From Liolophura sinensis (Eukaryota; Mollusca; Polyplacophora; Chitonida; Chitonidae): 64,000 nt of DNA. Both the position numbers and the translations under genes were made by a program. Under the pieces are notes generated by a model. The model was given only the letters and a program-made list of their open reading frames with translations. It was not told the origin of the DNA and did no database searches. Of this stretch, positions 45,393 through 56,239 are shown one piece after another. The number at the start of each line of letters is the position of its first letter. Position 1 is the first letter of the stretch. Where the stretch lies: assembly GCF_032854445.1 (NCBI RefSeq), contig NC_088301.1:6432044-6496043 (forward strand), written 5' to 3'.

Positions 45393-48300
45393 CTGAAACA
45401 CATAATGTCATCAGAATTCATTCGCTTTTCTTCCTGAAGTTATATATGCACTTCTCCTCTTTCTGGTATTCAGATACATTTTCATAAAGTACATAAAATG
45501 CATGTGTCTGCATTCAGTACTGTTAAATCAGATAATAGTCTTGTTATTAAATGATGAACAACAAATGCAAAACAGCAAAAACATACTTTTAAACTTTCAA
45601 CCTTTTCCACCACTGTTGACTAAAGCATTTGAATGGCAAATGGCACATGTACATAGGCTGATAAAATCTGATCACGTAAGCACTTTGCACTCCTTGTAAG
45701 AGTGGGGCCAAAAACATCCTTATCTCCAACAGCGGAAACCTCTAGTCCTCAGTTTGCTGTTATGAACATGATGTCAAATACTTCAAAATGATCCACCAGA
45801 TGTTTAAGTGCTTTCACTAAACAAAGTTTTTCATTGGCTGATCTAAAATTTTCTGCTTGCATAAATCCTGTGCAAACCTGAGCATGTAAGTATCTTCCTG
45901 GATAACAAATGACAGCATGTTACATTCCGGTAGGAAGACTTTCACACATCTGTCAGATGCAGGCAACTAACAGAGAGATATAAAAGCTGTGAAATATACA
46001 CAGCGTCTGGCAAGATTTACTGAAGCTGTGGAAGCAAGCACTCCTCATAATGTATCAGACCTATAGCCTGACCCAAAGCTACAGCCAAACCAGCAGAAGT
46101 GTATATCATGTTTTGTGATATGTCAGTTATCACAGTTTTCAATAACCCAAGAGATTTATTTGTTTATTTATTTGACTGGTGTTTTATGCCGTACTCAAGA
46201 ATATTTCACTTGTATGACGGGGGAGACAGCTTTATGGTTTGAGGAAACACGGCAACCAATGACCATCCATAGCTTGCTGGCAGACTCAGCCCAAGACAAT
46301 TTTACAGTGCTAAGAGCCCCCATCAAGTACAATGTTGTATATGGACATACCCTATGCTCCTGTAATCGCACTCCAATAATACACAGAGATTCCCCAACAA
46401 GTTTAAGATGAGCTGCCACATCTACTGGCTCAGTGCCAAAACCCTGAAACACAAATCATGCACACGTTCAGTACAGGCCAAAATTTGCAGTGCAATATAC
46501 AATATTTCATCAAAGTTAAAGGGATAAAGAATCAACACTGATTGGTTGACAGTGGAGATAGGGTTTTCTGGGCTAAATCTTGCACTCTTGGTTACACTTG
46601 AATAAATGTACCATACCTAACAGTAAGCTTAAGCAAGGCATAAGCTTACACCTGAACCTAAATGCCCAATACATCGAGCAACATGAAGTAAATTATGAAC
46701 AAGACCCATACATTCATGGATCAATATGTTAATCTCAGTATATCAAAACTGAAAGTGAAACTAAATGTCTAATAGGCAAAACATAGTACACTCTAAATAA
46801 AACATATATACATGTTTTTTATTTCAGGTAAAATAAAGTGAAGGAATATGACCATGTCAGTAAATCAAAACTGAAAGTGAATGTAAATTTCTATGAACTA
46901 CTGTACCTTTACAGAGCCGAGTGAATCATCCTGTGTTGGGCGTGGCTTACTGACGACGGGAGTGTGTGTCTTGACGGCAGTGCTGGAGGTGGAGCTCTGA
47001 GCATGCGAGGTAACCTGTGGAGGCGGGCCTGTCCGGCTCCCGCCACTCTTACCTGTACTTATCAGAGTAGATCCCTTCCCAGCACTCTTCCTGGCCTTGT
47101 TTTTCCAAGCCTAAAAGTTTCAAATGAAATACATGCGATGAAGACCAGGTGTTGCTAAGGAAGAAACAATATTATCAATTTTTCAAAAATTTGAGTAAAA
47201 AAAAAAGTATATTAAGAGATGAAAGTTCACACAAAACTGGTTCAACTATTAAATGTTCTTTGAAAACTACTGGTACTTTGTGAATGCAATGTTTCATGAC
47301 AAAGCATTAACACTGAAAATTTCAGATAAACTGGAAACATGCAAGCAGAGAAATGAAGTGGAAAAGATAACTATGATGTGGCTATCCATGTTTGTACAAA
47401 TACAACTTACAAGCTTCTCCTCACCAGAGCTTGTCACAACTCCCCTGATGTGACCGTGTTACAAGGACAACTTACCAGCTTCTCCTCATCTGACTAAGCT
47501 TGCCACAACTCACATAATGTGACCGTGTTACAAGGACAACTTACCAGCTTTTCCTTATCAGACAACTTACCAGCTTCTCCTCATCTGACTAAGCTTGCCA
47601 CAACTCACATAATGTGACCATGTTACAAGGACAACTTACCAGCTTTTCCTTATCAGACAACTTACCAGCTTCTCCTCATCTGACTAAGTTTGCCACAACT
47701 CACATAATGTGACTGTGTTACAAGGACAACTTACCAGCTTCTCCTCATCTGACTAAGCTTGCCACAACTCACATAATGTGACCGTGTTACAAAGACAACT
47801 TACCAGCTTTTCCTTATCAGACAACCTACCAGCTTCTCCTCATCTCCTCATCTGACCACGCTTGCCACAACTCACATAATGTGACCATGTTACAAAGACA
47901 ACTTACCAGCTTTTCCTTATCAGACAACTTACCAGCTTCTCCTCATCTGACTAAGCTTGCTACAACTCATATAATGTGACCGTGTTACAAGGACAATTTA
48001 CCAGCTTTTCCTTATCAGACAACTTACCAGCTTCTCCTCATCTGACTAAGCTTGCCACAACTCACATAATGTGACCGTGTTACAAGGACAACTTACCAGC
48101 TTTTCCTTATCAGACAACTTACCAGCTTCTCCTCACCTGACCACGCTTGCCACAACTCACACAATGTGACCGTGTTACAAGGACAACTTACCAGCTTTTC
48201 CTTATCAGACAACCTACCAGCTTCTCCTCATCTGACTAAGCTTGCCACAACTCACATAATGTGACCGTGTTACAAGGACAATTTACCAGCTTTTCCTTAT

Positions 48301-51300
48301 CAGACAACTTACCAGCTTCTCCTCATCTGACTAAGCTTGCCACAACTCACATAATGTGACCGTGTTACAAGGACAACTTACCAGCTTTTCCTTATCAGAC
48401 AACTTACCAGCTTCTCCTCATCTGACTAAGCTTGCCACAACTCACATAATGTGACCGTGTTACAAGGACAACTTACCAGCTTTTCCTTATCAGACAACTT
48501 ACCAGCTTCTCCTCATCTGACTAAGCTTGCCACAACTCACATAATGTGACCGTGTTACAAGGAAAACTTACCAGCTTTTCCTTATCAGACAACTTACCAG
48601 CTTCTCCTCATCTGACTTAGCTTGTTACAACTCACATAATGTGACCGTGTTACAAGGACAACTTACCAGCTTCTCCTCATCTGTCTAAGCTTGCCACAAC
48701 TCCCTTAACGTGACCCTGTTATAGAGACAACTTACCAGCTTTTCCTTATCAGACAGAGCTTGCCACAACTCCCCTAGCCTCCTACTGATCTGAACAAAGT
48801 CTGAAAATAAGAAAAGACTGTTTTTATTACCAGAAAAGAAAACTTACACAGTATTAAATACAACACAAAATAACATAATGGTCATTTATCTCTTTCACCA
48901 ACAGCAGGGTCCTTGTTGTTTCACCATATATAGTTCAGGTCCAGTTTTGTGAAATTAGCCCTTGAGGGGAAAAAACAATGTTCAGGCCCCTGGATCATGA
49001 CATTTACATGACATTAACACAGTATTGGAGCAGATGAAGAAGGCTTATTTCTGTCCCCAGAGTGTGGGTTGTCATACCACTATGGTTCAACAGATTTGGG
49101 CTCAGCGCACATTGCTTTTTTCACTGAATTCCTTTCATTTATTTACTTATTTATTGTTTATTGCCATACTCTAGGCTTTTTCACTTATACAATGGCAGTC
49201 AGTTTTATGAGTGGAAGAAACTGAAGTAAAAAGCAACATCAATCTTCAGCAATTGACAAACTTTCTCACATCCCAGTCCTAGATTTCCCTTTAAAAGTTG
49301 ACTGACTGCTTGGTGCTCACTGCTATAGTGAGCAGTGTGATTAATGGAGGTAACCAAGCTTTTCTGAGTAAAACAGATGCCTTTGGCAGACAACTGACAA
49401 ACTTTCTCACATCCCAGTCCTAGATTTCCCTTTAAAAGTTGACTGACTGCTTGGTGCTCACTGCTATAGTGAGCAGTGTGATTAATGGAGGTAACCAAGC
49501 TTTTCTGAGTAAAACAGATGCCTTTGGCAGACAACTGACAAACTTTCTCACATCCCAGTCCTAGATTTCCCTTTAAAAGTTGACTGACTGCTTGGTGCTC
49601 ACTGCTATAGTGAGCAGTGTGATTAATGGAGGTAACCAAGCTTTTCTGAGTAAAACAGATGCCTTTGGCAGACAACTGACAAACTTTCTCACATCCCAGT
49701 CCTAGATTTCCCTTTAAAAGTTGACTGACTGCTTGGTGCTCACTGCTATAGTGAGCAGTGTGATTAATGGAGGTAACCAAGCTTTTCTGAGTAAAACAGA
49801 TGCCTTTGGCAGACAACTGACAAACTTTCTCACATCCCAGTCCTAGATTTCCCTTTAAAAGTTGACTGACTGCTTGGTGCTCACTGCTATAGTGAGCAGT
49901 GTGATTAATGGAGGTAACCAAGCTTTTCTGAGTAAAACAGATGCCTTTGGCAGACAACTGACAAACTTTCTCACATCCCAGTCCTAGATTTCCCTTTAAA
50001 AGTTGACTGACTGCTTGGTGCTCACTGCTATAGTGAGCAGTGTGATTAATGGAGGTAACCAAGCTTTTCTGAGTAAAACAGATGCCTTTGGCAGACAACT
50101 GACAAACTTTTACACAGATGATGAGCAGTGTGCATTTCCATTGAATTTCAACTACTGAGCTGACCTGAAACATTTAGCAAAAGAAAGATGCTGGATAGAA
50201 ACCAGCTTCATAAAGTTTCATATCTTATAGCACAAGGTGTAAAATACTACCATCACAAGATTATCATTGAAGACGCGATACTTTTTTCGAAAAAAATCCA
50301 TATTGACTCATGAAATTAAATTTTCTCTTTTACCAAAAATAACTCAAACTATTGCCTTTCATACTATTTACCTGTACCTCTGCTATTTACCTGTACCATT
50401 TATAGTGGTAAAATGATTCTAAAGTTTGATTTATTTATTTATCTGACTGGTGTTTTATGCTGATGGCGGCCAGCATTATAATGGGAGGAAACCGGGCAGA
50501 CCCTGGGAAGCCCACAACCATCTGCAGGTTACTGGCAGACCTTCCGACTGACGGCCAGAGGGGAAACCAGCATGAGTTGGACTTGAATTCACAGCAGTCA
50601 CATTAGTGAGAGGTTTAATAAGGCACCCTGAATTATGAATTTTATGAGATTAATTACTAAGATTTGAGCAATACCATGTGCACACACAAGGCTGAAAGGT
50701 GATTATTTGGGACATTCTAAAATATTACCAAAAACCATGTATTTGTACTAATTGATTTCCTGCCAAAAACTTCTAGCATAACCTCTTTAATGCCTCAGTG
50801 TGGAAAACCATGGTAGGGATACTTCTGCTTTGTTGTGTATATGAGAGCAGTCCTCCATGTATGATCACACAGTACCTGCCCGAGGGATTTCAGCCACAAC
50901 CTTATGTCTGTAGGAGTTACACCACAACATATACGCTGTGGGAGGACGCTTCTTCTTCTCTTTCTGCTACAAGACAAAAAACATGAAAAGGCAGATGAAC
51001 AGCATTTTTGTTACAAACACAAATACAAAATATAAAGGCTGAGTTGTAAAGGCTTTCTGCTATAAATACACATACAGAGGCTGAGTTGTAAAGGCTTTCT
51101 GCTATAAATACACATACAGAGGCTGAGTTGTAAAGGCTTTCTGCTATAAATACACATACAGTGGCTGAGCTGTATAGGCCTTCTGCTACAAACACAAATA
51201 CAGTAGCTGAGTTGTACAGACTCTGCTACAAACACAAATACAGTAGCTGAGATGTATAGGCCTTCTGCTACAAACACAAATACAGTACCTGAATTGTACA

Positions 51301-54300
51301 GGCTTCTGCTACTTTACAAACACAAATTTACACAATAGCTGAGTTAACTAATGAAGACTTTCTGCTACAAACACAAATACAGTAGCCGAGTTGTACAGGT
51401 TTCCTGCTACATACACAAATACATAGCTGTGGTGTACAGACTTCTGCTAATTTACAAACACAAAAACAGCAGCTAAACTGTACAGCCCTTTTGCTAGAAA
51501 CACAAGCAAAGTTGAACAGTCTTTCTGCTGCAAACATAAGTACACTATCAGAGTTGTACAGCCCTTCTGTCACAAATACAGAACCCATAGCTGAATTGTA
51601 CAGCATTTCTGCTACAAACACAAGCAGAGAAGCCAAGTTGTACATCATTTCTGCAGCAATCACAAAAACAAAAACACAAGTCTATGATCTGTGTTACACA
51701 GATAAATACGATGGCTTAGCTGTACAGGATTTTGCTGATGTCAACACAGCAGTTTAGTTTTCCACAATCAGGACAATATACAGTGACTAAGATGAATACA
51801 CTGAAACTTTTCTCAATGCAGGCAGCTTAGTTTTTGGAGGGTGTTTTTAAGGCTTTCAAATTCAAACATAAACACAACTATAATGCTTAAATTTTTCACA
51901 GAATTATGATTTGAAATAAAACTGCATAAATTATATCAGGAAAACTGAAGCACATAAGAAACAATGAGAGATAAACTATTGGTCTGAAGTTACTACAGTA
52001 CTTGGACAAGATATATGTAAGAAAACCCTAATCAAACTCCAGGTCCCACTTACCAGTCCATCACCTTCCTTTTCAGGCTTGCCCTTTTTCACCCTCTTGT
52101 TCATTTTCTTTTCAGCAGCAGATTTGACACGTTTAGCAAGTTCTGCTACATCACTGCTGGCCAGCTGAGAATCTGACGAAATCAACAGATGAATTAAATG
52201 TAAAAACATACTTTACATCTTCTTCACTGGTACCTGCACACACTGGATTCACTGGTGCTCAATATCTGGGTAGATCTACAAGTTATACATAATACAACAT
52301 GCTGGTAAAAAAAAATTCTGTGTCTACAATGACCTTGTATCTTAATAAAAATGCTTGAAAAATTGCAAACATTTTATTTATTTATTTATTTGATTGGTGT
52401 CTTACACCATATTCGAGAATATTTCACTTAGATGTCGGCAGCCTGCTTTATGGTGGGAGGAAACCCGGCACAGCCCACGAGAAACCCATGATCATCCACA
52501 GGTTGCTTGCAGACCCATGTACAGGCGGAGAGGAATCCAGCATGAGCTGGACTTGAAATCACAGCAAATACATTGATGAGAGGCTGGGTTACTACGCTGC
52601 GATAGCGCACTAAACAACTGAGCCACGGAGATCTCGCAAATATTTTAGTAAATTTTTTTAACAGTTTCGTCTACTCACTTCAGTACCTAACTAGTTTGTA
52701 ACACCACGCAGGCATCTGGCTTTAGGGACCATAATGGCGGACCTCTGTTACTGCTGCCAGTGCTAATCTGAGCCTTCAACATGGCTGAAGCACCCCAGTT
52801 AACTTACACACAAACTGAGGAATGATTACTAAAAAATTCTGAGATCTGTTTCATTCCTCCCAGTTTAGCTTTCAGAATTATGGAGATCTGTACTCTTCAA
52901 TTTATTAATCTGGAATTCGTCTTTTCGAGTGTAATGTTTTCAACATACCAAAACTGTACTCTACAAAAACATGTTTTAATCTACAGAAATTCTGACTTCA
53001 TATCATCTAGTTATTTGTGCATAATAGAAACTATAACATCACATGAATTCATACAAATGTACCTGGCAAATCGTCAGAAAGCTGTACTCTGCTAGCCAGC
53101 ATTTTCAATTCGAGTCATCATCTCAGCATCATCCACACAATGATAAAGATGGAACATCTGACAATTTGATGGGGACATTTGACTTCAATTTTTGTTTTCA
53201 AAATGAAGCAAAGTAATTTCAAGCAACCACTGTGAAAAAAGATGATCTTAGTTTTGGGAAGAACAACCCAGTCCAGGATTCAAATACACAGATAACCAAA
53301 TTCGTAACACATTTGGGCAGATGCATCGGTTGTATCTGTGATGACTGCCACATTATCGTCTTTATTATCACTGCTTAATGAGATGATTATATGGATTTAG
53401 AAACATCTCAAGATCAAAGGAAACCTACTTAGACACACTGAGAAGACAGGTGGCAAGACAAAATTCCAGGTTAATGACTGTTACAGTTCAGAGTCATTAC
53501 TGTGGAAGCAGAGTGAACCCATCTCAGAGCTAGAGGGTAACCCAACCCAGTTAGAAAAAATACTGTCAGTTGTTAGAGAACTTGTTTTTTCATTCTAGCT
53601 AATGAAAGAGAAATAGACTTTAAAGAAATTAACACTGACAGAAAAGCACCAAAAAGAAATTTCATCAAAAGCCCCCAAAAACCTTTAGAATATTGACCTT
53701 TTGGGAGGGTAGGTCAGGTTACCCACCGTGAACATATGACAGTGATAGTATTGAGCAGTTACTACTGACTGTCTATTTCTTACCATCCAATGAAAATTCA
53801 TTTTCATTCAGGGCTGTAGAGGAAGATGCTGATCCCCCTGGTGGGGTCTTCGCTTTCTTCGGAGACTTGCTTCCAGTTTTCTTCTGCAGTTTCTTTGTTT
53901 TGTTTTCATCAGCTATAACTAATTCTCCATCATCGTCAAAGTCAAATGAGGATAAGTCCATGTACTCCAGACTGTGATCAGCCGGAAGTGAGTATTCCAC
54001 AGAACTTGACAGGTTGGTTTTCACCACAACCGTCTGCTCTAACTTCCTCTTGACTCCAGTCTGCTTTGATCCTTTATCCACAGCTCCTGTTGAGCCAGTG
54101 TCTGGCAACTTTGAGGGTGATTTTACGTCACTTCCTGCGGCCACCACAACCTCCCCACTGCCAGTCTGTTTTGCTTTCTTTCCCTTTTTATTAGCACTAG
54201 CTGCAGACGCCCCTTTGAGAATGGACAGAAGACCTTGGTTACTGGCTTTCTCCACACTCACAGATTTCTTCCCAGAGGTAACAGGTGTTGTTGTCTCACT

Positions 54301-55522
54301 CTTTTCTTTTGGGGAGAGAATGAATTTCATTTTCAGACTTCCCTCTTCGCCGATGGCTTCAGACTGGAACGTTGTGTCCACGGACAATGGAGCGACTTTC
54401 TCCACACCCTTCCCTTTTTTCTCTGGTCCTCCCTGAACAGGGGGGCTAGACCCGAGCTGCAACTTTAACTTAACATTTTTCTCCTCGGTGTCACCAGAAC
54501 CAGTTTTCTTAACTTTGGCGGCTTTCTTTCCTGAAGCCAGCACAGGTGAGACATCTTCAACAGGTTCGTTAGTGCCTTTTTTTCCAGTTTTACCTGCAGG
54601 AGTGCTTTGCTGCACAGGTGAGCTTAACAGTAGCTTAATGACACTGCCTCTGGCCTGTGGATCATTCCCAGGACTTGTAGGGACTGGGGGTGAACCAAAC
54701 GCTGAAGGCTTTCCCCCAACTGCGTCAGTCTTTCCGATCAGTTTGGCTTTCTTCATGGGAGGAGACAAAATTCCCACTGCTCCCTCTGTGGTTTTGGTGT
54801 CAGAGACTTTCTTCCCACCATGCTTTCTCTCTTCTTCTTCAAATTCTTCCATCTCTCGCAATTTGGCCGATTTCTTTCTCACCTACACATACAAAAATTT
54901 TATACTTCTAAATGGGTACTCTACAAATCCCTTCAAGAATACATGCATTTATATGCCTTAAGGATACTATTTTTTCATTATTTCACATTTCAAATCTGTA
55001 TTCTCATATAAAGATGAAACTCAAACTATAAATATTCTGCCTACAATTTGGCCTGTAAAAATGCATTTTTAACAAGCCGAAATATGATATCTTAGACACA
55101 AACACTCTTTTCGGATAATACATATAACGTTTCACAACAAAATCACAAGTGGCTCTATACGGTGGATAAATCAATCAAATTCAAGCAAAATGTGTCAAAT
55201 GAAACAGGCATATGTTTGAAAACACATATAATTTTCTCTCAACAAGGGCAGTTGTGTTTTCTTTAATAGTTCCCAGAGATTACAGATATAAACTCACTAA
55301 GGATGATTACTAGCTTTGAATACACTGGTCTCTGCTAAACTTTTATTGATTTAGCAAAAGTGTTTGTCTATAACTTGTAAACCACTGCATGTGCAGACTA
55401 CTTCCAAGGCAGCAATGTAGACCTTATATAAATGTAAGGATGCCCTCAGCTGTGGAAGTCTGCATTAAAAGCCGAAAATTACGTACCCGTCCCCGTTTTG
55501 GATCTGATCCATCGGAATCCAT
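45225..55522 (-). CDS. HMGXB4: HMG box-containing protein 4 (HMGXB4/HMG2L1), complete, 8 coding exons
   Basis: The eight exons sum to 1875 bp, giving 624 residues plus a stop; human HMGXB4 is about 600. Residues 1-35 are basic then acidic. A long low-complexity Lys/Ser/Pro region follows, with [12 protein letters not shown] near 195-206, close to LKMKLILSPKEK in vertebrate HMGXB4. A single HMG box at about 425-480 runs from [12 protein letters not shown] through [20 protein letters not shown]. The conserved C-terminus has [25 protein letters not shown] and ends [11 protein letters not shown]. In vertebrates this nuclear DNA-binding protein is linked to chromatin remodelling and Wnt regulation (family knowledge). 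It is convergent with the PTP-like gene and divergent from PLAA. Both introns around the HMG box carry splice-site-bearing minisatellites. Confidence 0.96.
46153..46290 (-). repeat. tRNA-derived SINE, truncated
   Basis: On + it runs gatttatttgtttatttatt tgactggtg ... agcttgctggcagactc. It lies just past the donor of HMGXB4 exon 7. Confidence 0.8.
46351..46443 (-). CDS. HMGXB4: HMGXB4 exon 7 (conserved C-terminal region)
   Basis: The acceptor is ttgtgtttcag and the donor is CATAGG|gtatgt. It encodes [20 protein letters not shown] then VRLQEHR, a near match to the vertebrate EPIDVAAHLQLLGESL block. A truncated SINE at 46153-46290 lies just past the donor. Confidence 0.95.
46907..47110 (-). CDS. 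HMGXB4: HMGXB4 exon 6
   Basis: The acceptor is aaacttttag and the donor is GTAAAG|gtacag. Its 68 codons start AWKNKARK (end of the HMG box) and continue as a Ser/Thr/Pro/Gly-rich linker. Confidence 0.93.
47400..48735 (-). repeat. 95-bp minisatellite made of HMGXB4 exon-5 end plus donor, about 14-15 copies
   Basis: On the minus strand units read gagttgtggcaagcttagtc agatgaggagaagctg|gtaagttgtc tgataaggaaaagctg|gtaagttgtc and then a spacer. The real exon ends gagttgtggcaagctctgtc tgataaggaaaagctg|gtaagttgtc. A period of 95 is clear at 48261, 48356, 48451, 48546. Copies carry a TAG where the exon has CTG. Confidence 0.93.
48736..48800 (-). CDS. HMGXB4: HMGXB4 exon 5 (second half of the HMG box)
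   Basis: The acceptor is ttattttcag and the donor is AAGCTG|gtaagttg. It encodes [20 protein letters not shown] plus L. The last ~40 bp of this exon plus its donor are repeated about 15 times in the next intron. Confidence 0.94.
49136..49225 (-). repeat. tRNA-derived SINE, degraded 3' fragment
   Basis: catttatttacttatttatt gtttattgccatactctagg ... ggaagaaactg resembles the SINE tail and adjoining body. It abuts the 141-bp array. Confidence 0.6.
49255..50100 (-). repeat. 141-bp tandem repeat, six essentially identical copies
   Basis: gacaaactttctcac starts at 49255, 49396, 49537, 49678 and so on, at exactly 141-bp steps, with a partial unit after 50101. I saw no differences between complete units. 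Each has a perfect hairpin TGCTCACT-gctat-AGTGAGCA. Since 141 = 47 codons, one minus frame stays open for 322 codons. Confidence 0.95.
50426..50615 (-). repeat. tRNA-derived SINE, partial
   Basis: On + it runs ttatttatttatctgactgg tgttttatgc ... cacattagtgagaggttta, with a deletion after the tail and no head. Confidence 0.82.
50876..50966 (-). CDS. HMGXB4: HMGXB4 exon 4 (first half of the HMG box)
   Basis: The acceptor is tgtcttgtag and the donor is GGGCAG|gtactg. It encodes [20 protein letters not shown], helix 1 of the HMG box. The acceptor sequence, including TTGTAGCAGAAAG, is repeated through the adjacent minisatellite. Confidence 0.93.
50959..51740 (-). repeat. 42-bp minisatellite carrying copies of the HMGXB4 exon-4 acceptor, about 15 copies
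   Basis: On the minus strand units read tgtgtttgtagcagaaagcc ttacaactcagcctctgta or close. The genuine acceptor reads tttttgtcttgtag|CAGAAAG. The period is 42 at 51037, 51079, 51121, then more variable. The array abuts the exon on its upstream side. Confidence 0.9.
52054..52172 (-). CDS. HMGXB4: HMGXB4 exon 3
   Basis: The acceptor is gatttcgtcag and the donor is CTG|gtaagtg. It encodes [20 protein letters not shown] then a lysine-rich stretch ahead of the HMG box. Phases agree with exons 2 and 4. Confidence 0.9.
52372..52635 (-). repeat. tRNA-derived SINE, full length
   Basis: On + it runs ttttatttatttatttattt gattggtgtc ... aacaactgagccacggagat, with tail, body and tRNA-like head. Confidence 0.87.
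52636..53783. other. HMGXB4: HMGXB4 intron sequence
   Basis: No repeat or exon was recognised in this part of the intron between exons 2 and 3. Confidence 0.5.
53784..54882 (-). CDS. HMGXB4: HMGXB4 large exon 2
   Basis: The acceptor is gtatgtgtag and the donor is GATG|gtaagaa. It encodes 366 full codons, very rich in Lys, Ser, Pro, Gly and Thr, with no folded domain apparent. Three related stretches occur: [23 protein letters not shown] and [14 protein letters not shown]. Only the third matches the vertebrate motif. An antisense open frame at 54488-54961 is a compositional shadow. Confidence 0.95.
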
Positions 55523-55541
55523 AATGGCAAAGAATGGCTCT
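55487..55541 (-). CDS. HMGXB4: HMGXB4 first coding exon with 19 bases of 5' UTR
   Basis: The acceptor is attttacag and the donor is CGG|gtacgtaa. ATG at 55522-55520 starts [12 protein letters not shown], which joins in frame to [10 protein letters not shown] of the next exon. The acceptor upstream of the ATG implies a noncoding first exon. Confidence 0.82.
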
Positions 55542-55601
55542 CTGTAAAATAAATTTAAAACATGTAAGACAGAGCATATATAATTCCATACCATCCCAGC
55601 A

Positions 55602-55677
55602 TGACACTGCATAGTTTGGCAGGCCATAATAAAGAATATTTATGGCCTGCCAAAACTATGTCATGTATGTAGTGTCA
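55602..55677. repeat. Long imperfect hairpin
   Basis: The arm atagtttggcaggccataa pairs with ttatggcctgccaaaactat across a roughly 10-nt AT loop with a single bulge. Outer words tgacact and agtgtca also pair. It lies about 60 bp upstream of the first coding exon of HMGXB4, inside its presumed 5' intron. Confidence 0.85.
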
Positions 55678-56239
55678 AAAGGAGCATACATGAACAATCA
55701 AGATCTAGTCTTAAACTATAATAATTAACAGCTGCAATAGGCCATCCCATAAGCTGGAATGGGAGACATATTTTGGGCATACTGTATACAAACTCAAATA
55801 TACCGTGTACACTATGACAAAGCATAGCTATGATAATCATATGACACTTATCCTCACCAATAATCTTGCCGAGGCCTACATGTGCACAAAATTATGTAGT
55901 CTTTTACTCATACCGGTACAAATTTCAGAAATTCTGCTTCTGATTACAGTGTGCTGATATATATAATTCACATGTAGATTTAGGTTTAACAGGACATATT
56001 CAAAGCCAGATCAGAGTGAGTCTCTGCCACCCATGGATACATGTACAACCAGCTATGGGTTGATAAAACGCTCCTGTGAAGTCACACCATAAGTGTAAAA
56101 CTGTCATCGATATCTCGATAACTTTTGTCTGTTCTGGCTTATACAGCCTTATTCCTGTGACCCAAGATTGTCATTCCGCTATGTTCTTTCCTAAACTGTA
56201 CTCGTGGCACCGCACAGTAATGAGATATGAGAATCTTAC

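Larger units (their letters stand above)
48801..50875. other. HMGXB4: HMGXB4 intron splitting the HMG box
   Basis: It contains a degraded SINE (49136-49225), six identical 141-bp repeats (49255-50100) and another SINE (50426-50615). No exon was seen. Confidence 0.6.

Noticed and set aside
47400-48735. CRISPR-like array
   Set aside because: Units are contiguous with no unique spacers, in a eukaryotic intron.
49205-50173. A 322-codon minus-strand open frame of 47-residue repeats
   Set aside because: It comes from the 141-bp tandem repeat being a multiple of three. It has no recognisable domain and lies within an intron between two HMG-box exons that splice in frame without it.
54014-54961. 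Plus-strand open frames of 140 and 157 codons
   Set aside because: They are antisense to the well-supported HMGXB4 exon 2 and reflect its skewed composition.
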